This document shows positions 6,660 through 14,393 of a stretch of DNA of 47,526 nt, piece by piece (the stretch's first letter is position 1; each line of letters opens with the position of its first letter). A program made the position numbers and the translations under genes. Source of the DNA: Ligaoa zhengdingensis (lineage in GTDB: Bacteria; Bacillota; Clostridia; Oscillospirales; Ruminococcaceae). The DNA lies in contig NZ_JACRST010000018.1 of the NCBI RefSeq assembly GCF_014384885.1, forward strand, positions 1 through 47,526. Direction: 5' to 3'. The notes beneath the pieces were generated by a model. The model did not search any database, had not been told where the DNA came from, and worked only from the letters and a program-made list of their open reading frames with translations.

Positions 6660-8004
6660 AAGTTTCTTTGCCGAGCGAGATATTCGCTATATCGCAATCA
6701 ACGACGGTGTGGACAGCGACAAGGGCGACAACGATTTTACCCCGTTTCGCAATCTTTTCAATGATTTTTACGCACGCGATACAAGCAAGAAAATCCGAGC
6801 CGTCATGCGGGCAAAGGGCAACGCCGGGGAACATCTTTGCAGCAACCCACCCTATGGGTATGTGAAAGACCCCAACGACAAGAAAAAATGGATTGTAGAC
6901 GAGGAAGCCGCCGAAGTTGTGAAAAGGGTTTTTGATTTGTGCGTTGCAGGGAAAGGGCCGATGCAGATTGCAAAAGTCTTGACTGCCGACAGGGTTCTAA
7001 CAGCGAAAGCTCACTATGCAAGGCGCGACGGAAAGGCCATGCCGGACAACCCCTTTCGGTGGGATTACAAATCTGTCGCGGCGATTTTGGAGCGTTCAGA
7101 ATATACGGGGTGTACGGTCAACTTCAAAACCTATTCCAAGTCCCACAAGCTGAAAAAGCGTCTGCAAAATGCACCGGAAAACCAACGGATTTTCCCCGAT
7201 ACCCAACCTGCCATTATTGACCGCAATGTATTTGAGCGAGTGCAGGAATTACGGGCAAACAAACGCCGCCCCGCCAAGCAAGCGGAACGGCAAGGGCTGT
7301 TTTCTGGACTGTTGTACTGCGCGGATTGTGGGAGTAAGCTGCATTTCTCAACAGGCAAGGGCATGACCCCAGACCAAGACTGTTACAGGTGTTCCAAATA
7401 CAAGAGCAATACGGGCGATTGCACCATGCACTATATCCGCGAAGAAACCTTGAAGCTGTTTGTACTGCGCCGGATATTCGACGTAACCGCGCTATTCTTT
7501 GAGGACATCACAAGTTTTCGGGAAACGGTACATCAGCAGCGTTTCGAGGAAGCGGAAAAAGAGGCAAGGAAACGCAAGCGGGAAATCGCCCAAGCGGAAA
7601 AGCGGATAGCAGAACTTGACCGGATTTTCAAGCGTATCTACGAGGACGATATATCGGGCGCGATTTCCCATGAACGGTTTTTGAAGCTGTCGGCGGAGTA
7701 TGAAGCGGAACAGGAAGAATTGACACAGAAAGTCAAGATGGGCCGGGAAATGGTAAGCACCTACGAACAGGACAAAGCGGATTTTGACAGTTTCGCCGCC
7801 GTCATTCGGAAGTATGTAGGGATTACCGAACTAACGCCTACGATTGTCAACGAGTTTGTGAAGAAGATTATCATCCATGCGCCGGATAAGTCCACCGGAC
7901 ACCGGCGGCAGAAAATCCAGATTATCTGGAACTTCGTCGGAGAATTGAAGCAGGACGAGGACGCACAGACCGTAGAACGGCACAGAAAAAGCAGGACAGC
8001 ATAG
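6660..8004 (+). pseudogene. Interrupted serine recombinase gene, C-terminal piece
   Basis: From 6660 the frame encodes AGT-TTC onward: SFFAERDIRYIAINDGVDSDKGDNDF, the end of the catalytic domain, then the recombinase domain (NPPYGYVKDP...), a zinc ribbon (CADCGSKLHF, CSKYKSNTGDC) and a coiled coil (about residues 290-370 of this piece). Roughly the first 110 residues including the nucleophile serine are missing; an internal scrap is left at 3158-3210. A GTG at 6709 could start translation, but the product would lack catalytic residues. The reading frame downstream of the break is undamaged, which suggests that the insertion was recent. The gene probably belonged to the element whose right end lies beyond 8004. 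Confidence 0.88.
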
Positions 8005-8024
8005 CAAAACTGCCATGCTGTCCT
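7993..8024. terminator. Hairpin at the 3' end of the interrupted recombinase
   Basis: AGGACAGCAT (7993-8002) and ATGCTGTCCT (8015-8024) pair perfectly around a 12-base loop that includes the stop codon. There is no T-run. The right arm recurs as a direct repeat at 8402-8411, flanking the second oriT-like block. Confidence 0.6.
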
Positions 8025-8315
8025 ACAAACATCAATTTACTTCCCTATGGGTAGGCGGCTAAAACGGCTTCCCGTCCATTTCAATTTTGAGAGAAAAATC
8101 CGTCTGCTCTTCTGGGAATGTGGCTACAAGTTCGGGACATTTTGTCCTGAAGTCCGGCGTGGGGCAAAAGACGGGGGCTCTCATGTATGCCCTGTCTGCT
8201 GATGAAATCAGCCCTGCGCTTGTGCCTCCACGCCACGCAACCGCAATCCTGTTTTCCTGCTGATCCTGCCGTTGCCCTCCCCGGCGGTATGGCATTTTCA
8301 CGACAACGCTGACAG
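8025..8315. other. Mobilization-region remnant without a supported gene
   Basis: An 80-codon minus-strand frame (8301-8059) is open, but it starts at a GTG with no ribosome site and I do not recognise the product. The stretch shares short blocks (GCAGGAAAAC, AGCCCCCGTC, GGACA-aaa-TGTCC followed by CGAA) with the region following oriT copy A, in the same relative order and orientation. It is best read as a decayed copy of that mobilization region. Confidence 0.45.
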
Positions 8316-8396
8316 AGCGTACAACACATTACACTTTGCAAGCAAATTCGTGTGCCAAGGGGCAAGCCCCTTTGGAAACCCTGGACAACAAGACAG
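8316..8396 (-). other. MOBV-like origin of transfer, copy B (inverted, diverged)
   Basis: Read on the minus strand this repeats the order seen at 3315-3400: TTGTTGTCC, GGTTTCCAAAGGGG, CCCCTTGGCACACGA, TTGCTTGCAA and then GTGTAATGTGTTGTAC. The nick motif has changed from TAGTGTG/TTA to TAATGTG/TTG, and the inverted repeat around it is weaker, so it may be inactive. It is in opposite orientation to copy A. Confidence 0.6.
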
Positions 8397-8429
8397 ACGG
8401 TATGCTGTCCTCTGTGGCTTGAACAAGTG

Positions 8430-8462
8430 AAAGCCAGCGTCTTTTAGGCGCTGGCTTTTCTT
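8430..8462. terminator. Terminator at the edge of the mobile region
   Basis: AAAGCCAGCG (8430-8439) and CGCTGGCTTT (8449-8458) pair perfectly and are followed by TTTTCTTT. It precedes oriT copy B on the minus strand, as the terminator at 3271 precedes copy A. Ordinary chromosomal genes start shortly after it. Confidence 0.75.
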
Positions 8463-8495
8463 TCGGCCTTATAGGCCGCTCCTCATGGCCACGCC

Positions 8496-9179
8496 TCAAC
8501 CGGCGAACAGTACGCTCAACGCAATCAATGTCTGGCCGGTGTAATACACCGCTGCACCCACGCCCTCCATCGCTCGGTTGCGCGCCCTGGGCAGAAACAG
8601 ATAAAACGCATAGAGTAGGTTGGAGAGAAAGAACAGCCCGCCGCCCAGCGCCACGAGCTGGTTGCGCATCAGGTGCGCGCCTGCGCCGTAGAGCAGCGAG
8701 AGCGACTTGACAAACATGAAAATTGCAGTCAACGCGTATGCGGTGACATAGCTGTGCATGTTGAGAAAATCAATCCGCAGCAGACGGGCCCCCAGCGCCA
8801 GAAGGGCCAAAACGGCGGCGGAGACAAAGAAATCGAGGGGGAACACCCCCGCGATGCTGCAAAACAGGATGAGAAAGGCGACGTTGGCGGAGAAAAAAGA
8901 GATGAGCGCGTAGATAAAATAGTTGATGCCCAGCTCGTCGGTCTTGGAAATTTCAAGGAATACGTCCCCGAAAGTGCACAGCGCGAGGGCGATGAGCAGG
9001 TAGATAAAGTAGTGCCGGTCTGCGTCGGCCACCCAGCAGGCAGCCACAGCGATGGCCACGAACAACAGGCTGGTGATGGCCTTGGAGAGAACGCGGATGC
9101 GTTGCCGGTTGCGGTAGAGCGAAAAGAAGTAAAAGCACAGGCTCAGCGCCAGCGCGGATACCAACAGGTAAGCGATCAT
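8496..9179 (-). CDS. Lysoplasmalogenase-like (YhhN family) membrane protein
   Basis: A 227-aa hydrophobic protein with about seven to eight predicted membrane segments (for example LLVSALALSLCFYFFSLY, HYFIYLLIALALCTFGDVFLEI, LVALGGGLFFLSNLLYAFYLFL). The polar Asp in the CTFGDVFLE stretch and the closing SNLLYAF region match the YhhN/TMEM86 family, which hydrolyses the vinyl-ether bond of lysoplasmalogens. Plasmalogens are common in anaerobic clostridia. A much longer frame exists upstream, but GAGGAGG stands 7 bases before ATG 9179, so that start is chosen; it overlaps the stop codon of the TRIC-like gene by one base (TGATG), implying translational coupling. The gene is the first intact chromosomal one after the mobile DNA, and ends about 35 bases from its last hairpin. 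Confidence 0.75.
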   Translation of the reverse strand: MIAYLLVSALALSLCFYFFSLYRNRQRIRVLSKAITSLLFVAIAVAACWVADADRHYFIYLLIALALCTFGDVFLEISKTDELGINYFIYALISFFSANVAFLILFCSIAGVFPLDFFVSAAVLALLALGARLLRIDFLNMHSYVTAYALTAIFMFVKSLSLLYGAGAHLMRNQLVALGGGLFFLSNLLYAFYLFLPRARNRAMEGVGAAVYYTGQTLIALSVLFAG

Positions 9180-9802
9180 CATCCGTCCTCCTCTCCCGCA
9201 GCGCCCCTGCGAATTCGGGGCAGGTTGAAGCGAAAATAGACGCTGGCCAGGCGGAATGCGACGATGAACGCGATGCAGACGTAGCAGGAGATCAGCTCGC
9301 CGGCAAAGCGGTAGATCGCCCAGTAGAGCAGCGCCCCGGCCAGCGAGGCGGTCGCGTAGATCTCCCGCCGCATGATGACGGGCACCCGGCTGCACAGCAG
9401 GTCGCGGATCACCCCGCCGCCCACCGCAGTGATCACCGACATGAATACGAACGACAGAAGGTTGTAGTGGGAGGCGGCGGCCTTGATGCAGGTGTCCACG
9501 GTGAACACCGCCAGGCCGATCGCATCCATGATGGTGATGATAAAGGTCCATTTGTAGTAATTTTTCAAAAACAACACCAGCGTGGCCGCCACCAGGATGA
9601 TAAAAAAGGAACGGTAGCTGGTAAAAAAGACGGGGATGCCGCGCCCCATCACCACATCGCGCGTGATGCCGCCGCCCATCGCGGTGACGATGGCGAGGGT
9701 GTAGATGCCGAACAGGTCCATATTCTTTTGCGTCGCTACATAAGCGCCTGACATCGCGAAGGCAAACACTCCGATGCCCTCCAAAACCGTTAAAACGCCC
9801 AT
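9179..9802 (-). CDS. TRIC/UPF0126 family cation channel-like membrane protein
   Basis: A 207-aa protein made of two copies of the UPF0126 unit. Each has the signature GIYTLAIVTAMGGGITRDVVMG or FVFMSVITAVGGGVIRDLLCS, with the GGG..RD motif that forms the kinked pore helix in prokaryotic TRIC potassium/cation channels. About seven membrane segments are visible. The frame extends upstream to 9967, but ATG 9802 has GAGGAGA six bases before it and begins exactly where family members begin (MGVLTVLEGIGVFAFAMSG). It is translationally coupled to the lysoplasmalogenase-like gene. The role in ion flux is from the family; the physiological ion is unknown. Confidence 0.85.
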   Translation of the reverse strand: MGVLTVLEGIGVFAFAMSGAYVATQKNMDLFGIYTLAIVTAMGGGITRDVVMGRGIPVFFTSYRSFFIILVAATLVLFLKNYYKWTFIITIMDAIGLAVFTVDTCIKAAASHYNLLSFVFMSVITAVGGGVIRDLLCSRVPVIMRREIYATASLAGALLYWAIYRFAGELISCYVCIAFIVAFRLASVYFRFNLPRIRRGAAGEEDG

Positions 9803-9962
9803 TGCTCTCCTCATTTCTGTGCACTGCTTTCGGTCCGCCCCAGAGGGACAGCCCTCTGCTCCTATTTCATCACAAAAGCGCCGAAAAAGCAACGAATATT
9901 TGCCGAAAGGCGGGCCAAAATAGGAATTATTTTGCTGTTTGGCGCATAACATGACTGCGGAG

Positions 9963-10088
9963 CCCATTTTTGAGGCGTGGGTTAAAATTTTGCGGCGAAG
10001 GGTTCTTTTTTTGCAGACAAGGGTCGAATTTTTGCAAAGACAGCCCTGTTTTTTGCAGAAATGGCTTTAATTTTTACAAAAATGTGAA
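9963..10088. repeat. Six degenerate 21-bp units with phased T-tracts
   Basis: The sequence falls into six consecutive 21-base units starting at 9963, 9984, 10005, 10026, 10047 and 10068. In each, a tract of four to seven T ends at the same position, most often followed by GCA and then a GGG or GGC block. The TTGC core occurs at 9990, 10011, 10032, 10053 and as TTAC at 10074: four exact 21-base steps. Twenty-one base pairs are two helical turns, so the T-tracts face the same side of DNA. The array ends 27 bases before the -35 box of the groES promoter. Confidence 0.75.
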
Positions 10089-10114
10089 TTTTCCAAGATT
10101 TTTTCAATTTGCTC

Positions 10115-10142
10115 TTGATTTTTTCTGGAAAATGATTAGAAT
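10115..10142 (+). promoter_or_regulatory. groESL promoter
   Basis: TTGATT (10115-10120), 16 bases, TAGAAT (10137-10142). The predicted start point falls at the beginning of the CIRCE element, the usual arrangement for HrcA-repressed heat-shock operons. Confidence 0.75.
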
Positions 10143-10147
10143 AGTAT

Positions 10148-10174
10148 TTAGCACTCAAAGATAAAGAGTGCCAA
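10148..10174 (+). promoter_or_regulatory. CIRCE operator (HrcA binding site)
   Basis: TTAGCACTC (10148-10156), nine bases, GAGTGCCAA (10166-10174). This is the CIRCE consensus with a single deviation in the right arm (C for T). HrcA binds CIRCE and represses groESL at normal temperature. Confidence 0.95.
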
Positions 10175-10217
10175 ATCAAACACGTCAAAAATATTTAAGA
10201 TATTGGAGGAATACACC

Positions 10218-10502
10218 ATGACAATCAAACCTCTTGCAGACAGAGTGGTAATCAAGATGGTTGAAGCGGAAGAGACCACCAAGAGCGGCATCATCCTGGC
10301 TGGTTCGGCCAAAGAGAAGCCGCAGGTGGCCGAGGTTGTAGCGGTAGGCCCGGGCGGCACGGTGGATGGCAAAGAAGTCAAAATGTACCTGAAGGTCGGG
10401 GACAAGGTCCTGATGAGCAAGTACTCCGGCACTGAGGTGAAGGTTGACGGCCAGGAGTACACCATTCTGCGTCAGGACGACGTTCTCGCAATCGTCGAGT
10501 AA
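10218..10502 (+). CDS. groES: Co-chaperonin GroES
   Basis: A 94-aa GroES. It has the beta-barrel core (PLADRVVIKMVEAEE), the mobile loop that docks on GroEL (ETTKSGIILAGSAKEKPQ, about residues 18-36), and the C-terminal strand EYTILRQDDVLAIVE. Heptamers cap the GroEL cavity in the cytoplasm. ATG 10218 is chosen over the earlier in-frame codon because GGAGG lies 9 bases upstream and the product then has the standard length. It is the first gene of the CIRCE-controlled operon, with groEL 96 bases downstream. Confidence 0.98.
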   Translation: MTIKPLADRVVIKMVEAEETTKSGIILAGSAKEKPQVAEVVAVGPGGTVDGKEVKMYLKVGDKVLMSKYSGTEVKVDGQEYTILRQDDVLAIVE

Positions 10503-10598
10503 ACATCCCCATTGCCTGCGCGGGGCTCAGGATGCGGCTCCGGTGGGATTTGAGCTTGCAGCATCCCAACTTTTTGAGATAAATGGAGGAATTCGACT

Positions 10599-12224
10599 AT
10601 GGCAAAACAGATCATCTACGGCGAGGAAGCCCGCAAAGCGCTCCAGGCCGGTATCGACAAACTTTCCAACACCGTTAAAATCACCCTGGGTCCCAAGGGC
10701 CGCAACGTGGTGCTCGATAAAAAGTTCGGCGCGCCGCTCATCACCAACGACGGCGTGACCATCGCCAAGGAGATCGAGCTGGAGGACGAGTTTGAAAACA
10801 TGGGCGCGCAGCTGGTCAAAGAGGTTGCCACCAAGACCAACGACGCGGCGGGCGACGGCACCACCACCGCCACCCTGCTGGCGCAGGCGCTGGTGCGCGA
10901 GGGCATGAAGAACGTGGCTGCGGGCGCCAACCCGATGGTGCTCAAGAAGGGTATGCAGAAGGCTGTGGACACGGCTGTGGACGCGATCGTTGCGAACTCC
11001 AAGATGGTTGCGGGCTCGGACGATATCGCCCGTGTGGCCACCGTCTCCTGCGGGGACGAGACGATCGGCAAGCTGATCGCCGAGGCGATGGACAAGGTTT
11101 CTTCGGACGGCGTCATCACCATCGAGGAATCCAAGACCGCCGAGACCTACAGCGAAGTGGTCGAGGGTATGCAGTTTGACCGCGGCTACATCTCCCCCTA
11201 CATGGTCACCGATACCGACAAGATGGAGGCTGTCATCGACGACGCCTACATCCTCATCACCGATAAGAAGATCTCCGCGATCCAGGAGATTCTGCCCCTG
11301 CTCGAGCAGATCGTGCAGTCCGGCAAGAAGCTCGTCATCATCGCCGAGGACGTGGAGGGCGAAGCGCTCACCACCCTGCTGGTCAACCGCCTGCGCGGCA
11401 CCTTCACCTGTGTCGCGGTCAAGGCGCCCGGCTTCGGCGACCGCCGCAAGGAGATGCTGCGCGATATCGCCACCCTCACCGGCGGCCAGGTCATCAGCGA
11501 GGAGCTGGGCCTCGAGCTGAAGGAGACCACCATGGATATGCTGGGCCGCGCGCGCCAGGTCAAGGTCCAGAAGGAGAACACCATCATCGTCGGCGGCGCC
11601 GGCGACCAGACCGAGATCAAAAACCGCGTCGCGCAGATCCGCGCCCAGATCGAGACCACGACCTCCGATTTCGATAGAGAGAAATTGCAGGAGCGTCTGG
11701 CGAAGCTGGCGGGCGGCGTAGCGGTCATCAAGGTCGGCGCAGCCACCGAGGTTGAGATGAAGGAGAAGAAGCTGCGCATCGAGGACGCGCTGGCGGCCAC
11801 CAAGGCGGCCGTGGAGGAGGGCATCGTCGCCGGCGGCGGCGTGGCCCCGATCAATGCGATCCCCGCTGTGGAGAAGCTGGTCGCCTCCTGCGACGGCGAT
11901 GAAAAGACCGGTGCCAAGATCGTCGCCAAGGCCCTGGAGGAGCCGATCCGCCAGATCGCGCTCAACGCGGGCATGGACGGCTCGGTCATTATCGACAAGA
12001 TCAAGCGCTCCCGCAAGGTGGGCTACGGCTACGACGCCTACAACGAGGTCTACTGCGATATGATTCCCGCAGGCATCGTGGACCCGACCAAGGTCACCCG
12101 TTCCGCGCTGCAGAACGCCGCTTCGGTCGCCGCGATGGTGCTGACCACCGAGAGCCTGGTCACCGATATCAAAGAGGAAACCCCTGCCGCGCCCGCTATG
12201 CCGGCTGGCGGCGGTATGTATTAA
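10599..12224 (+). CDS. groEL: Chaperonin GroEL
   Basis: A 541-aa GroEL of normal length. Visible signatures are the nucleotide-binding loop GDGTTT (residues 85-90), ITLGPKGRNVVLD near the N-terminus, the apical domain GYISPYMVTD, and the second ATPase segment (GIVAGGGVAPINA; ALNAGMDGSVIID). It closes with the flexible PAMPAGGGMY tail, a variant of the GGM tail. The tetradecamer folds cytoplasmic proteins with GroES. GGAGG lies about 8 bases before the ATG, and a strong terminator follows. Codon use is the most GC-biased and regular of the window, as expected for a highly expressed gene. Confidence 0.99.
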   Translation: MAKQIIYGEEARKALQAGIDKLSNTVKITLGPKGRNVVLDKKFGAPLITNDGVTIAKEIELEDEFENMGAQLVKEVATKTNDAAGDGTTTATLLAQALVREGMKNVAAGANPMVLKKGMQKAVDTAVDAIVANSKMVAGSDDIARVATVSCGDETIGKLIAEAMDKVSSDGVITIEESKTAETYSEVVEGMQFDRGYISPYMVTDTDKMEAVIDDAYILITDKKISAIQEILPLLEQIVQSGKKLVIIAEDVEGEALTTLLVNRLRGTFTCVAVKAPGFGDRRKEMLRDIATLTGGQVISEELGLELKETTMDMLGRARQVKVQKENTIIVGGAGDQTEIKNRVAQIRAQIETTTSDFDREKLQERLAKLAGGVAVIKVGAATEVEMKEKKLRIEDALAATKAAVEEGIVAGGGVAPINAIPAVEKLVASCDGDEKTGAKIVAKALEEPIRQIALNAGMDGSVIIDKIKRSRKVGYGYDAYNEVYCDMIPAGIVDPTKVTRSALQNAASVAAMVLTTESLVTDIKEETPAAPAMPAGGGMY

Positions 12225-12240
12225 TCCGCACAATCAATCA

Positions 12241-12277
12241 AAGCGCCGGATGGAGCGTTCCATCCGGCGCTTTTTCA
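12241..12277 (+). terminator. groESL terminator
   Basis: AAGCGCCGGATGGA (12241-12254) and TCCATCCGGCGCTT (12259-12272) pair perfectly over a GCGT loop and run into TTTTT. Confidence 0.95.
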
Positions 12278-12301
12278 GTATCCGAGGGAGGAGGGGAGCG
12301 A

Positions 12302-12733
12302 ATGACCATCTTTGTGGATGCGGACGCCTGCCCGGTGGTGGACCGCACCATCCGGCTGGGCAGGGCGCACGGCGTGCCGGTGGTGCTGCTGTGCGACACC
12401 ACCCACCGCATCGAGCGGGAGGGTGCGCAGACCGTCGTCGTGTCCCAGGGAGCGGACAGCGTCGATCTCGCGCTCGCCAACCGGATCGGCCCGGGCGACG
12501 TCGCCGTGACGCAGGATTACGGCCTCGCAGCGCTGTGCCTCGCGCGCGGCGCGGCGGCGCTCAGCCAAAACGGACTGGTCTACACCGGGGAAAATATCGA
12601 CGCGCTGCTGTTGGCGCGGCACACCGCCCGAAAAATCCGGGGAGCGGGCGGTCGTCTGAAGGGCCCAGCTAAGCGCACGCGCGCGCAGGATGAGGCGTTT
12701 GAGTGCGCGCTTGCGGCGCTGCTCAGTCCTTGA
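12302..12733 (+). CDS. YaiI/YqxD family protein (UPF0178, DUF188)
   Basis: A 143-aa protein with the PIN-like NYN-type fold of the DUF188 family. The N-terminal signature FVDADACPV (residues 4-12) and the pair SVDLALANR and VTQDYGLAALCLARGA provide the conserved acidic residues; the tail GPAKRT is also typical. Members are suspected nucleases, but the substrate is unknown. The ribosome site GGGAGGAGGGGA lies just before the ATG. The last 11 bases overlap the convergent dehydrogenase gene at 12723, so there is no room for a terminator between them. Confidence 0.9.
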   Translation: MTIFVDADACPVVDRTIRLGRAHGVPVVLLCDTTHRIEREGAQTVVVSQGADSVDLALANRIGPGDVAVTQDYGLAALCLARGAAALSQNGLVYTGENIDALLLARHTARKIRGAGGRLKGPAKRTRAQDEAFECALAALLSP

Positions 12734-13490
12734 TGCGCTTCCAGCCCCACATCACCGCCTGCGCGGGCAGCAGCTTGGCAGCGGCGCGGTGCAGCTGGTT
12801 CCACAGCCCGCACACCGAGACCGCCCTGCCGCGCGCTGAGTCGCGCAGCGCCTGTTCGGCCACCGCGCGCGGCGTCTGCAAAAACGGGAAGCGGCTGACC
12901 GCTCCGCTGTCCGCGCCGCGCCGGGCCACTTCGAGAAATTCGGTCCGCATCCAGCCCGCGCATACCGCCGTGCAGGTGACGCCGCGGCTGCGCAGCTCCT
13001 CGTGCAGCGCGCGGGAATAGCTGGCGACGAACGCCTTGGTGGCCGCGTACACCGCCATGTCTGGCAGCGGCTGGAAGGACGAGGTGGAGGCCATCTGTAA
13101 AATGCGCGCGCCGCGTCCCAAATAGGGCAGCGCTGCGGTGGTCACCGCGGTGAGTGCGCGGCAGTTGAGGTCGATCATCCCCAGCGCGGCCTGCTCGGGC
13201 ACCGCATCGTAGCGACCGAATTTGCCGTAGCCCGCCGCGTTCACCAACAGGCAGACCAGGGGATGCAGCCGTTTCAGCTCGGCTTTCAGCACCTCAGGCC
13301 CCTCCGGCCGGGTCAGGTCGAGGAAAAACAGGCGAGCGGGTACCGGAAGTTCGCGGCGCAGCGCCTCCAGCCGGTCGCGCCGGCGCGCCACCAGCCAAAG
13401 CTCATCCAGAGGTTCGGGGCCGGCCGCAATCAGCCGGGCGAATTCCCACCCGATGCCCGACGAAGCGCCGGTTACAATCGCAATTTTCAT
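12723..13490 (-). CDS. Short-chain dehydrogenase/reductase
   Basis: A 255-aa classical SDR. The cofactor-binding TGASSGIG lies at residues 8-15, LVNAAGYG (NAAG) near 82-89, the catalytic Ser in MASTSSF (about 133-139), and the YxxxK pair at Tyr148/Lys152 (VYAATKAF). The substrate cannot be told; family members of this length, with a C-terminal extension (WNQLHRAAAKLLPAQAVMWGWKRI) resembling a membrane-associated helix, often act on lipids or ketones. The start is ATG 13490 (AAAGGCGGG upstream) rather than the TTG one codon earlier. The 3' end overlaps the convergent YaiI gene. Confidence 0.92.
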   Translation of the reverse strand: MKIAIVTGASSGIGWEFARLIAAGPEPLDELWLVARRRDRLEALRRELPVPARLFFLDLTRPEGPEVLKAELKRLHPLVCLLVNAAGYGKFGRYDAVPEQAALGMIDLNCRALTAVTTAALPYLGRGARILQMASTSSFQPLPDMAVYAATKAFVASYSRALHEELRSRGVTCTAVCAGWMRTEFLEVARRGADSGAVSRFPFLQTPRAVAEQALRDSARGRAVSVCGLWNQLHRAAAKLLPAQAVMWGWKRIKD

Positions 13491-13583
13491 CAAAAATCCC
13501 GCCTTTCGTTTGATCGGTCTCTATCGTATCATATTGGGCGAAGTTTTGCCAGAATAAACAGCGTCTCATCTCCCTGACAGACA

Positions 13584-13616
13584 AGAAAAAGCAGCCACCT
13601 TAAAGCTGGCGGCTGC
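13584..13616 (-). terminator. Terminator of the GNAT gene
   Basis: On the minus strand GCAGCCGCC pairs with GGTGGCTGC (13616 to 13591, one mismatch), followed by TTTTTCTTG. It lies about 40 bases beyond the stop at 13658. Confidence 0.75.
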
Positions 13617-13657
13617 CCGATCAATGGGAAGCTGTAACTCAACGTAAAAATGATTGG

Positions 13658-14179
13658 TCACAGCGCGTATTCATACAATTTATAATTTGTCCATCCGGTA
13701 TCTTCATAAAACATTTTTAAAGTGTGCATATATTGAAATCCTAAACCTGTATATAGTTTTTCGGCGGGAAGATTCCCTTCCAGTACATCCAGCCTGATCG
13801 CCTTTTGATGATTTCTTTTAGCAACTTCAAATGCTTTATCAACCATTTGCTTTGCATATCCCTTTCCCTTCTTCTGAGGATGAACGCCAAGCGCATGAAT
13901 GATAGTTACTTCGGAATGCTCTGTTTTTGTCGGCCATTCAAATTCCTGATATCCATCGTTACATTCATGATTTAACACCATCGCCGCAGCAATTTTATTT
14001 TCTTCTGTTCCGATGAACAAATCCCCGTTGGCGATAGAATCTTTCAAAAAGTCAGGCGATGGATAGATGTCCTTTTTCCAGCCGATATCGAATTCTGAAT
14101 TTTGCATTCCTTCGATCAAAGAATGATAAAAGGCCCTGACCATAGGATAATCCTCTTTTATGGCGGTGTGTATTTCCAT
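13658..14179 (-). CDS. GNAT family N-acetyltransferase
   Basis: A 173-aa acetyltransferase fold. The acetyl-CoA binding motif A is HALGVHPQKKGKGYAKQMVDKAFEVA (about residues 95-120: V-x-P-x-x-x-G-x-G), and motif B is the closing LEGNLPAEKLYTGLGFQYMHTLKMFYED. The substrate is not predictable. The gene is clearly richer in A and T and uses different codons from its neighbours (many AAA, GAA, ATT), which suggests acquisition by transfer. It stands alone, with its own terminator on the 3' side. Confidence 0.9.
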   Translation of the reverse strand: MEIHTAIKEDYPMVRAFYHSLIEGMQNSEFDIGWKKDIYPSPDFLKDSIANGDLFIGTEENKIAAAMVLNHECNDGYQEFEWPTKTEHSEVTIIHALGVHPQKKGKGYAKQMVDKAFEVAKRNHQKAIRLDVLEGNLPAEKLYTGLGFQYMHTLKMFYEDTGWTNYKLYEYAL

Positions 14180-14319
14180 ATCGTTTCCTCCGAAATTTCC
14201 AGTTTGACGGTTTCATTCTACCATACAACTAAACTGTCCTCAACAGGGGCTGTCGGTGCGATGACCGGAGTGGAAACCCGGCGGCGCTTATGGCGAAAGG
14301 GAGGAAAGAGCGGGGAGGT

Positions 14320-14347
14320 TTGCAAAGGCGTAGCTTTGTGGTATACT
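14320..14347 (+). promoter_or_regulatory. Promoter of the small membrane protein gene
   Basis: TTGCAA (14320-14325), 16 bases, TATACT (14342-14347); the ATG of the next gene follows 47 bases later. Confidence 0.65.
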
Positions 14348-14393
14348 AAGAAATAATTGTCAGCCAGAATTTAAAAAGATAGGGGAACAGACC

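Noticed and set aside
6709..8004. Reading the resident recombinase as an intact 431-aa gene from GTG 6709
   Set aside because: Family-conserved sequence begins upstream at 6660 and the catalytic domain is absent; the structure is that of an interrupted gene.
8059..8301. 80-codon minus-strand ORF beside oriT copy B
   Set aside because: Starts with GTG without a ribosome site and lies in a region that looks like a degenerate mobilization segment; kept only as part of that remnant.
8496..9824. A 442-codon minus-strand frame covering two genes
   Set aside because: The first half is a His/Arg-rich shadow of the TRIC-like gene; only the part from ATG 9179 encodes a membrane protein with a ribosome site.
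10527..12233. 568-codon minus-strand frame opposite groEL
   Set aside because: A known artefact type opposite highly biased groEL codons; no recognisable protein.
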